Origin: Euperipatoides rowelli
Taxonomy: Eukaryota; Onychophora; Udeonychophora; Euonychophora; Peripatopsidae
NCBI GenBank assembly: GCA_003024985.2
Contig: PXIH01S0003998.1
DNA: 12,198 bases
Reading direction: 5' to 3' (one strand)
Numbering within the stretch: position 1 is the stretch's first letter; each line of letters starts with the position of its first letter. The position numbers and the translations under genes were made by a program. Below are positions 1 to 8,100 of this stretch, one piece after another. The notes below the pieces were generated by a model. It saw nothing but the letters and a program-made list of their open reading frames with translations, searched no databases and was not told the origin of the DNA.

Positions 1-826
1 TGTCATGTTACAATGTTATAAGGTTTTAAAGTCTTTCCTTAGCTATTACAAAACAGCATAATTTTTTTTTTTTTTTAGCCTTTTTCTGGGTTTTCTACGG
101 TAAATTAATTTTTATTTTTCCCATCACTTTGCCCCCTCAATTTCTGCTTTTTGTACTGTAAATGTTTACTTCCTCGCATATCCCTATACTAGATATTTGA
201 AGTTGTTGTACATTCTATATTTAACAATTCATTGCAATAATATTACAAAATAATTCTGTTAGACATCACTTTGTTATAAAATCCTTGTGTAAATATAGTT
301 GGTATTTTGTTTGATTCTAAGTTGTAACATAATGGTTTAATTTTAAAAAGAGTTTTCATTAAGAGGTTAGATTTCTGCATCGTGACCCTATAAGAATGTG
401 GTGATATACTGTACTTATGAAATTTCATACACAGTACTGGTATTTTTTATTAAATAGTGTAAAGTTTTTAATTAATATTGTATTCTCTTATTAAAATATA
501 ATGTCTAATATAATTTATTTAGGGTCTATTATTATCATTTCTATCATATGTTTATTGTTGGTTTAAATGCTTGGTTTAACATTCGTTTAAGTCTCTATTC
601 CTATATATTTCAAGTTATAATTTTTTTTCCATTTTATTTCTGAATTGTTTTTACTAGGAATTTGTATTTTTATATATAAAGTGACATTATGCATATACTA
701 TGTGTCATCCAATTGTTATACAAAGAAAACAAAAAAGTTCTAAACTACATGAATCCAAAAATATGTTATTGAATTTAAAATTGATAGATTATTTGAAATA
801 TTAGCTTGAAGTTGAAAATTGCTATA
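1..826. other. AT-rich non-coding stretch, no gene seen
   Basis: I see no credible coding sequence, splice-flanked exon or RNA gene here. The stretch holds A/T runs (for example a T run near 61-76) and only short chance ORFs on both strands, none of which resembles a known protein. The composition matches intron or intergenic DNA, and it may belong to the intron system of the exon at 10993-11064, though that link is inference. Confidence 0.6.
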
Positions 827-1482
827 CAGGGGAGACAAGGGATAGGTTGGACAATTTTGGATTCATAATTTTTAACAAACTTAGTAAATGCAATATTGCT
901 ATGAATTTGGCATCATTTGATAGCTCAGAATGGGAACTAATCATCTATCAGAAACTTGTGCTCAGGTCAGATTTATATATGGGCTTGATGGGCTGTAGCC
1001 CAGAGCCTCATAATGCAAGTGGGCCTCGGCCAAACTTTATACAGCCCAGGGCAAAAAAAAAAAGCTTATCAAAATTTTAACATGGGGCCTCCTAATTTTT
1101 AAAGCCCAGGGCTAAAAAAATCTTATCAAATCAGACAAAGTTAACAAAACATCGTCAACTAAAAAAAAAAGCTTGTGTTACATCCCCTACTACAACTTTG
1201 AGTCAAAGAAAGTGGAAAGAGGCACATTGTCCAACCTATCCCGTACATGGGTTACATTGAACATAGCATGATGATAGTTTTAACAGATAGAAAATGATAA
1301 CTCAAATAGTGTAAAACACTAAATTTAATTAGTCAAATTAAACTTACTAACAACTAACTACTACTATTAGACGGAATACAATTTGAATTGTCCAACTATC
1401 CCCGTACATAGGGTTATATTGGACATTATTTTAAAATAAAAATAAAATGGGGATATATTGGACATATGTCCAATGTAACCCC
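827..1482. repeat. Foldback / pogo-like repeat cluster with alternating 16-bp motifs
   Basis: A motif of the form GGGGATAYATTGGACA occurs at least seven times in alternating orientation. Forward copies lie at 839-853, 1249-1263, 1411-1425 and 1449-1464; reverse copies at 1228-1242, 1389-1403 and 1467-1482. The copy at 839-855 and the one at 1226-1242 form a perfect 17-bp inverted repeat. Adjacent pairs form palindromes with a 2 to 7 base centre. The left edge reads TA then CAGGGGAGAC, which is the usual look of a Tc1/mariner-pogo type terminus after a TA target. I do not find the matching CTCCCCTG right terminus, so the right boundary is unresolved. No transposase is visible, so this is either a non-autonomous element or a decayed end. 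Family assignment is inference from the terminus only. Confidence 0.5.
984..1132 (+). repeat. GGGCC/GCCCAGGG-rich internal tandem repeat
   Basis: Two diverged units of about 50-60 bp follow each other at 1021-1078 and 1084-1132. Each begins with GGGCCTC, passes through CAGCCCAGGGC or AAGCCCAGGGC, then an A run, then CTTATCAAA. A partial third unit (GGGCTGTAGCCCAGAGCCTC) precedes them. This GC-rich block stands out from its surroundings and resembles the terminal region of a non-autonomous DNA transposon nested inside the repeat cluster. No coding potential is evident and the family is not determined. Confidence 0.4.
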
Positions 1483-2545
1483 TTGAGTGAGACTCAACAA
1501 AACTGCTAATACCTTTTTTTCAAAATGAATGCCTTAATTTTTGCATAGCATTATTTTATTTTAAACACCTTTAGAAATATTTAAAATAAGTAGCAGTGAA
1601 ATTCTTTTAGAATGAAATATCTGAATCACAACTATAAGTAGATGAAAATATTATAAAGCACAACAGTAAAAGTAAAAACTTTCACGTCATGTGTGAATGC
1701 AAAACACCATATGCAATACCAGCTGACTTGTTGTAAAAAGGTGGGGAAAATAAATGATCAGTTGCAACAATATGGAGGGAAATTTAAATGTGTCCAATGT
1801 ATCACCGTATCCAAACTAACCCGATTTCCTCTATATATAGACTTAAACTCCACATCACTCCACTTCCTGGTTGGAAGAGTTGTGAAAAAGATTTACAAAG
1901 ATTTAAAGGGTGCCACCCTGCACTAAAATTTTAAAAGTAAACACGATATCAAAAAGCTAGAAACATATTACCACTACTTCAACAACTAATCATCAGTGAC
2001 TAAAAACTTGCCATATATAACTCCAAAAATGGATTTTGGAAAGATCCTTTCTACTATAGAATTAACCTGGGTCATTAAGAAAAATCATAAATGTTATGAA
2101 AAACTAAAAAACCAACCATCAAGGACTTGCTAATGCACAAAACAAATTGGAGCAAAGCAAGTACGGTATCAGAATAAAAAATTGCGGAACAGACTAGAAA
2201 AAACAAACAAATGACAAACAGGCATCATACAGACTTCACAGCACAAAAGAAACCATTGACCAAGGAGCCACATTATATATACAAGCATACCACAATCATT
2301 CCACACAAACCTCATTCAGGAAACAAAAAGGATTCCAACTGTGTAAATGCATGGCAATACAAAAACAGAAAAAATTTGATGAGAACTAGCCAAAAATACA
2401 GTAAGATTTTTAAAACTTTTTTATTTATATATTATGACGAGCTGATTAAAGTATTTATTATTTGTATGCATTAGTTTGTGCATTCAGAATGTTTTTAGCT
2501 TAGTTTATGACTTGCTTATTTTAATTGTCATAAACGATTCTACTT
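1483..2545. other. Non-coding stretch with one orphan motif copy, no gene recognised
   Basis: No protein I recognise is encoded on either strand. A further copy of the repeat-cluster motif (TGTCCAATGTATCACC) sits alone at 1791-1806, so the transposon remnant may extend this far. From about 1960 to 2400 the plus strand is A- and C-rich and poor in G and T runs, unlike its flanks. That skew is typical of the coding strand of invertebrate LTR retroelements, but the short open frame there (2211-2474) has no motif I can place, so I do not call a gene. Confidence 0.4.
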
Positions 2546-2659
2546 TGTTGAATGCACGACTTATGCTAATTAGCTAATTATACATGCTGTATAATTTGAA
2601 TGTGTGATTCGTTTTTGCCATTACGGCTTTTATTTTGTAATACTCAATTGTCTTTGCCT

Positions 2660-2708
2660 AGGGAAGTGGCTCTCGACACATCTCCAACTTGACGAGAGCC
2701 AGCTCCCT
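2660..2708 (+). other. Stable 16-bp stem hairpin
   Basis: The arm at 2660-2675 (AGGGAAGTGGCTCTCG) pairs with 2693-2708 (CGAGAGCCAGCTCCCT) at 14 of 16 positions, around a 17-base loop. It is much more GC-rich than its surroundings. It lies inside the candidate LTR, upstream of the poly(A) signal, where it could be a structured RNA element of the retroelement transcript; that role is inference. Confidence 0.55.
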
Positions 2709-2811
2709 TATGATTGACCCTCCATGGGGTTTTAGTTTGTTTATTATTTTATGCTTGCTGTAGGTAAGCTGACTAGCATAATCTGTAATCTGCCATTTTT
2801 ATTTTATTGTA

Positions 2812-2817
2812 AATAAA
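2812..2817 (+). promoter_or_regulatory. Poly(A) signal AATAAA in the candidate LTR
   Basis: AATAAA lies in a TTGTAAATAAAACC context in the 3' part of the candidate LTR, where the R/U5 processing signal is expected. The hexamer is common in AT-rich DNA, so its meaning depends on the LTR call. Confidence 0.3.
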
Positions 2818-2881
2818 ACCAAAGAGTTTTAAAGCTAAATACTTTTGCAGTATTATTTTTCTCTCTCCTCCTGCTTCAACA

Positions 2882-4720
2882 AAAGGAATTTAAAATATAA
2901 CAAACAGTTTAAAAAAATTATTATTAATATAATAAATATTATTTACTGTATATCATATTTTACTACGTTTAAAAAAAATATATTTTTTTAATATCCCTTT
3001 TTTTTATGGTCTATGTTAATGTTTTAAATAAATTGATTTGTTGGATACTTATTTAAAATAAAAGTACTAAGCTAATTATTGTCAAATGCATTGTGGGTGC
3101 TGAATCTTATTGGTTTGGAATGAAACCACCTTTTGGACCTACTTTTGGGAAATTATTTTCAAAGCTGCATTTACCTATCTACCTTTTCTTTTAAATTAAT
3201 GTGAAATAAATTTATGGTTACTGAATTTCTTTCTCTAGCAATCAAAAAATACTACCGGTACAAAATACATGTAAATTTTACTATTTTGTAGGATTATTTA
3301 AGCACTAAAAAATATTCTTATTAGGGTTAATTTTATCTGTATGTTCTTTCAACTGCCCCCTCACCCTCATTAAAACAATTTTTAAGTTTCTGAGAATTTA
3401 ACATTAATACTATGATTTTGTTTGACATTCTGGATGCAAAGGAAGACAAAATATATATAAAATAAAAATTATTAGCTTATTAAAAATACAAAAAATATAT
3501 AAAAAAGACAGCAACTCACTGAACTGTAATTATAGTCTATTGTTGTCTGAAATATTTGTATTTAGCAGGACCCCCTTCCCATTTAAATTCGAGACATAGT
3601 TTAGTTTTAAAAAAAAAGTTAATACTGTTATGAGATTTTAGTTGCTCAAGTAAAAAGTTTCTTCTAATAATAATAATATGAAATTAAACACTGCTCATTG
3701 AAGAGAAAATTGCCATATGCAATATACTGTATAATTGATAAATGAAATTACTCTAAATATTTTTTTTTATATAAAATCAAACTTTATTTAAATTCATTTA
3801 TTGTCATTCTGAATAATGTTATCAAATATTCATTCTATTTGAATGCTTTTGACTATCGTAATTATATAAAATTTGCAAAACTAAAATATTTGTTCCTTGT
3901 AAACTTGATATTATTGCTGAGCACTGCCTTTGTATGTAATGTTAAATACACAATATTAATTTGAAAGCTTTCACTATTTAAAAATTATGTAATTTACGAA
4001 AATATCACAAAAAAAATTGACATGCTTATAATATTCAATATTAAACATTTAAGCAAATAAATATTACAGTTATAAAAACTAAAGAGTTGTATCTCCAAAT
4101 TGTTTGCATTAAATTGTTTTGTACAGATAGAATAAATGATTAATTTAAAAGTATAGCTTGCCTTTTCTAGATATAGACATTATCCATTTCTGTCAACCTT
4201 CTGAATTACTTGGGAATTCATGAAAAGAGATTCCCTTTTCTCTGGCTCTTCCTTTTTGCCTTTGGAAATGAAAAAGGCATTGGACAGTAACTCATTATGT
4301 TAAAAAAAAATTATGCTAAATTATAAACATAAAAGATGCATGTGAGATTATATTAAATTGCAAACTTTACTGCTTTAAAAAAAGGTGGCAACTTGGCTCT
4401 TTCTGGGATTCGTATTCAAAATTCTTGTTAAGTGTGTTTTAGTTGTCAATTGTTCCCCACAGTTACCCCTTATTAATTATTTATTTTGTCATTTTAGATC
4501 ATTTTGTATTTATTTTTAGCATACCATACTGTATTTTATTTGATCTTATTAATTTATTTTTATATATTCTAATTTACACACATTTATTTATGTAACTTAC
4601 AGTGTTTTATAATTATCAATTTCTTAAAACTTTTTTTCCTTTTTATCTTGACAAGGGATCTGGAAGAGCATTTTTATGAAGATCCCTAGATATTACAGTA
4701 TATAACAATAACTGTCAAAA
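2882..4720. other. AT-rich non-coding stretch, no gene seen
   Basis: I find no credible exon, RNA gene or transposon protein. Content is A/T runs, short simple repeats and one small perfect 7-bp inverted repeat (GGGATCT at 4655-4661 with AGATCCC at 4680-4686) just before the gypsy remnant. No reverse transcriptase motif appears before 4769, so the 5' part of the gypsy element is missing rather than merely decayed here. Confidence 0.55.
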
Positions 4721-4768
4721 TGATGACAAACCCTGCTTATGTGGTGCCCCAAATTGGTGTAGAAGTGA

Positions 4769-5398
4769 TCATTAGTAAATGATCACAACAATCAAATTGA
4801 AAAAGAGCTGCTCGCAATAGTCTTTGCCTGTGAACGTTTCAAATACTAAATAATTGGCAACACAGTAGAAATCCAAACGGATCATAAACCACTATTCGGA
4901 TTGCAACACAAACCATTTGAAAAAATATCTCCTAGGCTACAAAGATTACTGCTAAAACTACAACACTACAATTTCAAGTTGGTTTATGTTCCTGGTAAAC
5001 AACAAACAACAGCAGACACACTATCTCGTGCCCCAGACGTAAAACAACAAGTCATACTGGATGAAGCCAGAAATGAGCTCACAGTTTGCACATTAGTAAA
5101 GGTCTCAACGCCTAAACTTCAAGAGATCAAACATGAAACCACCACAGATCACACTTTAACTAAGGTCCTTCACTATATTACTAATGGGTGGCCCACATGT
5201 AAAAATGAAGTCGCTAAGGAAGCACAGGATTAATTTCACTGCAGACAAGAGCTTCACATATTAGAAGGACTAATTTGTAGAGGCCAGCGTATCATCATTC
5301 CAGCAAAAAGCCAGTCGGACATAATAAACCAACTTCACATTGCACATAGAGGCATAATATCCTGCAAAAACAAGGTGCGACAGTCATTCTATTGGTAA
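4769..5398 (+). pseudogene. Gypsy pol remnant: RNase H end, linker and integrase zinc-finger start
   Basis: This frame shows the RNase H stretch IEKELLAIVFACERFKY, then TDHKPL, then VPGKQQTTADTLSRAP, the usual C-terminal RNase H block with its aspartate. After a linker comes the integrase N-terminal zinc region (LHILEGLICRGQRIIIP and HIAHRG, carrying the histidine pair). Three in-frame TAA stops break it, at 4847-4849, 5231-5233 and 5396-5398. Between 5398 and 5404 about ten residues that normally join the two halves of the zinc finger are missing and the frame changes, consistent with a small deletion. Assignment to Ty3/gypsy is firm; finer clade is not. Confidence 0.85.
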
Positions 5399-5403
5399 TC
5401 TCA

Positions 5404-5678
5404 ACCTGCATGGTGTGCCAACAAAACCAATGCCAAAATAAACATGCACTATTGTTAGATCGTTAAATTCCCACCAGGCCATGGCAAATAATTGCAATAG
5501 ACTTCTTTGTATTAAAGAACACAACATACCTACTAGCAGTAGACTACTTCAGCAAATACATTGAGCTGCAGCAGATGACAACAACAAATGCTATTAGCAC
5601 CATAATTGCACTCAGTCATACTTGCCAGGTTTGGCATACCTGAAGAAATCATCAGTAATAATGGACCCTCATTTGATT
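5404..5678 (+). pseudogene. Gypsy integrase catalytic core, left half
   Basis: The frame resumes with the zinc-finger cysteine pair (TCMVCQQNQ), a stop at about 5464, then the catalytic core: AIDFF carries the first acidic residue, followed by YLLAVDYFSKYIE. A frameshift near 5605 moves the reading to LARFGIPEEIISNNGPSF. The family motif at this point is SDNGPxF; the codon at 5657-5659 is AAT (Asn), so the second catalytic aspartate is lost. The frame then runs into the 8-bp duplication ATTTGATT and is cut by the MULE. The remainder of the domain continues at 8101. Confidence 0.85.
5671..5678 (+). repeat. Target-site duplication, left copy (ATTTGATT)
   Basis: ATTTGATT is repeated at 8093-8100. 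The duplicated bases belong to the gypsy integrase reading frame (Phe-Asp codons). An 8-bp duplication falls at the low end of the usual MULE range of 8-11 bp. A ninth matching C precedes both copies, but with it the inverted-repeat ends would be out of register by one base. Confidence 0.85.
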
Positions 5679-5825
5679 GCTTTGTTCCACCTTCCGACAT
5701 TGCAGTTTCTGACCATTCCGTTTTCCGACATTTCCGATTTCAGACAATGCACTTGTTTTTGCTTAATTATGTATTTATTTGCTTAATTATGTATTTATTT
5801 GCTTAATTATTTATTTAATCATCAA
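5679..5825 (+). repeat. MULE left terminal inverted repeat
   Basis: This arm reads inward through degenerate TTCCGACATT subunits, then TTCCGATTTCAGACAATGCAC, then a 20-bp unit (GCTTAATTATGTATTTATTT) at 5761-5780 and 5781-5800 with a partial third copy, ending TTTAATCATCAAAAA. The same blocks in the same order occur in reverse complement at the right end. The left arm has about three of the 15-16-bp subunits, whereas the right arm has six. Confidence 0.8.
5761..5819 (+). repeat. 20-bp tandem repeat in the left inverted repeat
   Basis: GCTTAATTATGTATTTATTT occurs twice without change and a third time as GCTTAATTATTTATTTAAT. The right arm carries only related single copies of this block within its longer 81-bp unit, so this expansion happened on the left arm alone. 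Confidence 0.75.
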
Positions 5826-6022
5826 AAAAAAAAATACAAATCAATACTGTAACATATAAACACAAAGGGAAATATGTACACAAACAAAAATTTACAATAA
5901 ATGAAAATAAATTAACATTTTAAATGCATAAATTTTTTTTTTAAAATTAGCATTTTTTTTGTAGTATTTAATTACGATTTTATCATTTTGTTTTAATTGC
6001 TTTAGCTTTCTTCATCGCAAAC
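5826..6022 (+). other. MULE 5' non-coding segment
   Basis: An AT-rich stretch lies between the left inverted repeat and the first ATG of the transposase remnant. It is where the transposase promoter would be expected, but A/T runs make any TATA-like call meaningless. Nothing else is visible. Confidence 0.4.
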
Positions 6023-7427
6023 ATGAATAGTGTTATAATATTGTTTAGTACAACTAAAGGAAAGCCAGCATGTAGCTTTCAAGGTTATTCTTATAGGTTG
6101 ATAACCATTTTAATGGATAAAAAGCGTTGGACATGTATAACTTCTGCTAACTGTAATGGAACTATTTGGACAGATCTTTCCAATAATAATCCCAAAGTTC
6201 GTGTCAAGCATTTTAAATACATGTGAACCTGACATAGCTCAAACAGTCATTAAAAAAGTTACAGCAAAGATTAAACGACACGCTATCACTGAAACTAAAC
6301 CAATTACACAAATTTATAGAGAAGAAATTTCACATTCTGTTGTTGCAGATAATAAAGAAGGAGCTAGTACATTTCTTACATTTCAAGGTATACATAGTTC
6401 TTTATATAATGCTCGATTAGCAAGATTCCCAAATTTGCCACAAGATGTAAAATATATCATTTTGCCTCAGCATTTGACATAAACCACTACTGGAATAAAG
6501 TTTCTTTTGCATAAAAATGTTGATAACAAATTAATGATTTTTGCTACTAATACTTTTATTCATTATCTAGCAGATTATACAGAGTGGTCGATGGATGGCA
6601 CTTTTTCATCAGTACCAAATTTATATCAACAACTTTATACTATTCATTTTTTTAGAGGAGTGAAGTTGTTACCAGCTGTTTACTGTTTAATTTTACATAA
6701 AACTGTTGCTGCATATACAGAGATAATACGTGTTTTAAAAGATTGCGCATCTGCAATGGGTTATGTACTTCAACCAAAGACAATTCATTGCGACTTTGAG
6801 GCAGCCATCATAGTATCAATAAGATCCGAGTTTCCTGCAGTGAGTATCCATGGATGTCATTTTTATTTATGTCAGGCTATACACCATAAAGTTCAATCAC
6901 TAGGATTACAAGAGCATTATAGAAATAATGTAATATTAAAAAGGCATGTTAGGAAATTAATGGCTTGGCATTTATTCCGCACAATTTAATTGAATGTACT
7001 TTTCAGGAAACAAAGTTAAACTGTCCTGTAGGCATAAAATATGGAGATAAAAGTTAATACGTCTATATGATTATTTTCAGAAACAATGGCTGACAACATT
7101 TAATCCGGATATATGGTGTATGTATGGAATATCACAGAGAACAAATAATATAGAAGGGTGGCATCATCGTTTCAATAAAATAGTTGGTACTTGTCATGCT
7201 AATATTTTTGCTTTTATAGAATGTTGCAAGAACAACACTGTGCTGAAGTTCAAATGTTGCAGTTGATGCATGGTGCTGTTTTAACCAGAAAGAATGCAAA
7301 ATATAATATTATTAATCGTCGCATTATGCTGTTAACAGATGAATATAACAATGGTGTGATTGGTGCTCAGAAGTTTTTGGAAGCTTTATCTGTTGTTTTT
7401 GCCGAACCTTTGACTCTTTCTTTATAA
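6023..7427 (+). pseudogene. MULE transposase with N-terminal FLYWCH zinc finger, frameshifted
   Basis: A working copy would bind the element's ends and catalyse cut-and-paste transposition in the nucleus. The remnant starts at ATG 6023 with a FLYWCH-type finger (TTKGKPACSFQGYSYR, then RWTCIT and a Cys and His further on). The MULE domain follows: SMDGTF carries the first catalytic Asp (6594-6596), QLYTIHFFRGVKLLPAVYC is typical of the family, CDFEAA carries the second Asp (6792-6794), and GCHFYLCQ is the C/H motif. The C-terminal box RTNNIEGWHHRFN lies near 7138-7176. Reading moves between frames near 6215, 6967, 7049 and 7219, and an in-frame TAA occurs at 6480-6482. With at least four frameshifts and one stop it cannot be functional. 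Introns are an unlikely explanation because homology continues directly across each frame change. Confidence 0.88.
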
Positions 7428-7766
7428 TTGGCACTGTAAGTTATTTTTTATAAATTTTCTTTTTTTTTAATATACTGTAGCCTACTATTTATATGTAAAT
7501 TTAAAAAATTAAATATTAAAATAGAAAGTATTTATTTTTTAACAGTATAAAATCAATTTTATAAAAAATAAAAAAAATAAGGGAAGATAATACTATATTC
7601 ATAATTCTCTGGTCCTTTCATTTCAGATTTTTCATTGTCTTCTAGCTAGAAGTAGACTACGGAACATTCCTGTTAAAATGTCCTAACATATCCAAAGGTT
7701 GTATTTTTGTAGAATTTTAAATGTATCCAATAAATATTAATGAATTCATGGAGCAAAAAAAAAAAA
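7428..7766 (+). other. MULE 3' non-coding segment
   Basis: After the stop of the last transposase frame (TAA at 7425-7427) the sequence is AT-rich with no recognisable coding or RNA feature. It ends in an A run next to the 81-bp tandem repeats. AATAAA occurs at about 7731, a possible but weak poly(A) signal for the transposase transcript. Confidence 0.4.
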
Positions 7767-7995
7767 TAATTTTTGATGATTAAATAAATAATAAAGCAAA
7801 CAAATAAATAATTAAGCAAATAAAAGTGAATTGTTTGAAATCGGAAATAATTTTTGATGATTAAATAAATAATAAAGCAAACAAATAAATAATTAAGCAA
7901 ATAAAAGTGAATTGTTTGAAATCGGAAATAATTTTTGATGATTAAATAATTAAGCAAGCAAATTAATTATTAAGTGAATTGTCTGAAATCGGAAA
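7767..7995 (+). repeat. 81-bp tandem repeat, 2.8 copies, in the right inverted repeat
   Basis: Units start at 7767, 7848 and 7929, each beginning TAATTTTTGATGATTAAATA and ending GAAATCGGAAA. By eye the first two copies are identical over all 81 bases, while the third (67 bp, the one nearest the element end) has lost an internal block and has diverged. The third is therefore probably the ancestral copy, and the two inner ones a recent duplication. The unit contains the inner part of the terminal inverted repeat. Confidence 0.9.
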
Positions 7996-8092
7996 TGTCG
8001 GAAAACGGAATTGTCGAAAGATGGAATGTCGGAAACTGGAATGTCAGAAGGTGGAATGTTGCAAAGTGGAATGTTGGAAGGTGGAACACCCC
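7931..8092 (-). repeat. MULE right terminal inverted repeat
   Basis: Read in reverse complement, this arm starts GGGGTGTTCCACCTTCC, passes through six 15-16-bp subunits, then TTCCGATTTCAGACAATTCAC and GCTTAATTATTTAATCATC, matching the left arm block for block. It is longer than the left arm because of the extra subunits and borders the 81-bp tandem array. Confidence 0.8.
7991..8082 (+). repeat. 15-16-bp subterminal tandem repeat, six units
   Basis: Units begin at 7991, 8007, 8023, 8038, 8053 and 8068. The form is GGAATGTCGGAAACT with variation at the last bases, and a partial GGAAC follows at 8083. Four units are 15 bp and the two inner ones 16 bp. Repeated subterminal motifs are commonly transposase-binding sites in transposons with structured ends; that role here is inference. 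The left end has about half as many units. Confidence 0.85.
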
Positions 8093-8100
8093 ATTTGATT
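8093..8100 (+). repeat. Target-site duplication, right copy (ATTTGATT)
   Basis: This is a perfect match to 5671-5678. Directly after it the gypsy integrase frame resumes. Confidence 0.85.

Larger units (their letters stand above)
2546..2881 (+). mobile_element. Possible solo LTR (Ty1/copia-like termini)
   Basis: The segment starts TGTTGAATGC and ends GCTTCAACA, so it has TG...CA ends within a 7-bp terminal inverted repeat (TGTTGAA/TTCAACA). That terminus is common among Ty1/copia LTRs. At 336 bp the length suits an LTR, and it contains an AATAAA signal at 2812-2817 about 65 bp before the end, plus a strong hairpin at 2660-2708. Against it: the flanking 5-mers (TACTT and AAAGG) do not match, so no target-site duplication supports the boundaries, and no primer-binding site or gag/pol adjoins it. 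If real it is a solo LTR left by LTR-LTR recombination. Confidence 0.4.
5679..8092 (+). mobile_element. MULE (Mutator-like) DNA transposon, complete ends, dead transposase
   Basis: The 2,414-bp element has terminal inverted repeats starting GCTTTGTTCCACC on the left and, read inward, GGGGTGTTCCACC on the right. It is bounded by perfect 8-bp ATTTGATT duplications. It encodes a broken FLYWCH plus MULE transposase at 6023-7427. Its insertion point is inside the gypsy integrase core, and 2,414 plus 8 bp is exactly the amount that, if set aside, keeps the two gypsy halves in one frame. That is independent confirmation of both boundaries. Confidence 0.9.

Noticed and set aside
243-428. Minus-strand open frame of 61 codons.
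   Set aside because: No motif, low-complexity composition and a length expected by chance in both strands of AT-rich DNA.
847-1080. Plus-strand 77-codon frame.
   Set aside because: It reads through the foldback motif and the GGGCC repeat, both repeat DNA, and its product resembles nothing known.
1693-1926. Plus-strand 77-codon frame with CCKK and CVQC, zinc-finger-like cysteines.
   Set aside because: CVQC comes from the orphan TGTCCAATGT repeat motif at 1791. The spacing does not match a finger I know and no homologous context follows.
2211-2474. Plus-strand 87-codon frame in the A/C-rich block.
   Set aside because: The skew hints at retroelement coding sequence, but no gag, protease or RT motif can be seen, so I record only the skew.
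4655-4686. GGGATCT/AGATCCC hairpin as a terminator or element end.
   Set aside because: A 7-bp stem with an 18-base loop is weak, and nothing transcribed is evident beside it.
7673-7957. Minus-strand open frame with a repeated FRFQTIHFYLLNYLF peptide.
   Set aside because: This is the translation of the 81-bp tandem repeats (27 codons per unit). Periodicity and hydrophobicity follow from AT-rich DNA.
7767-7995. CRISPR-like array.
   Set aside because: The repeats are contiguous 81-bp units without unique spacers, in a eukaryotic transposon end.
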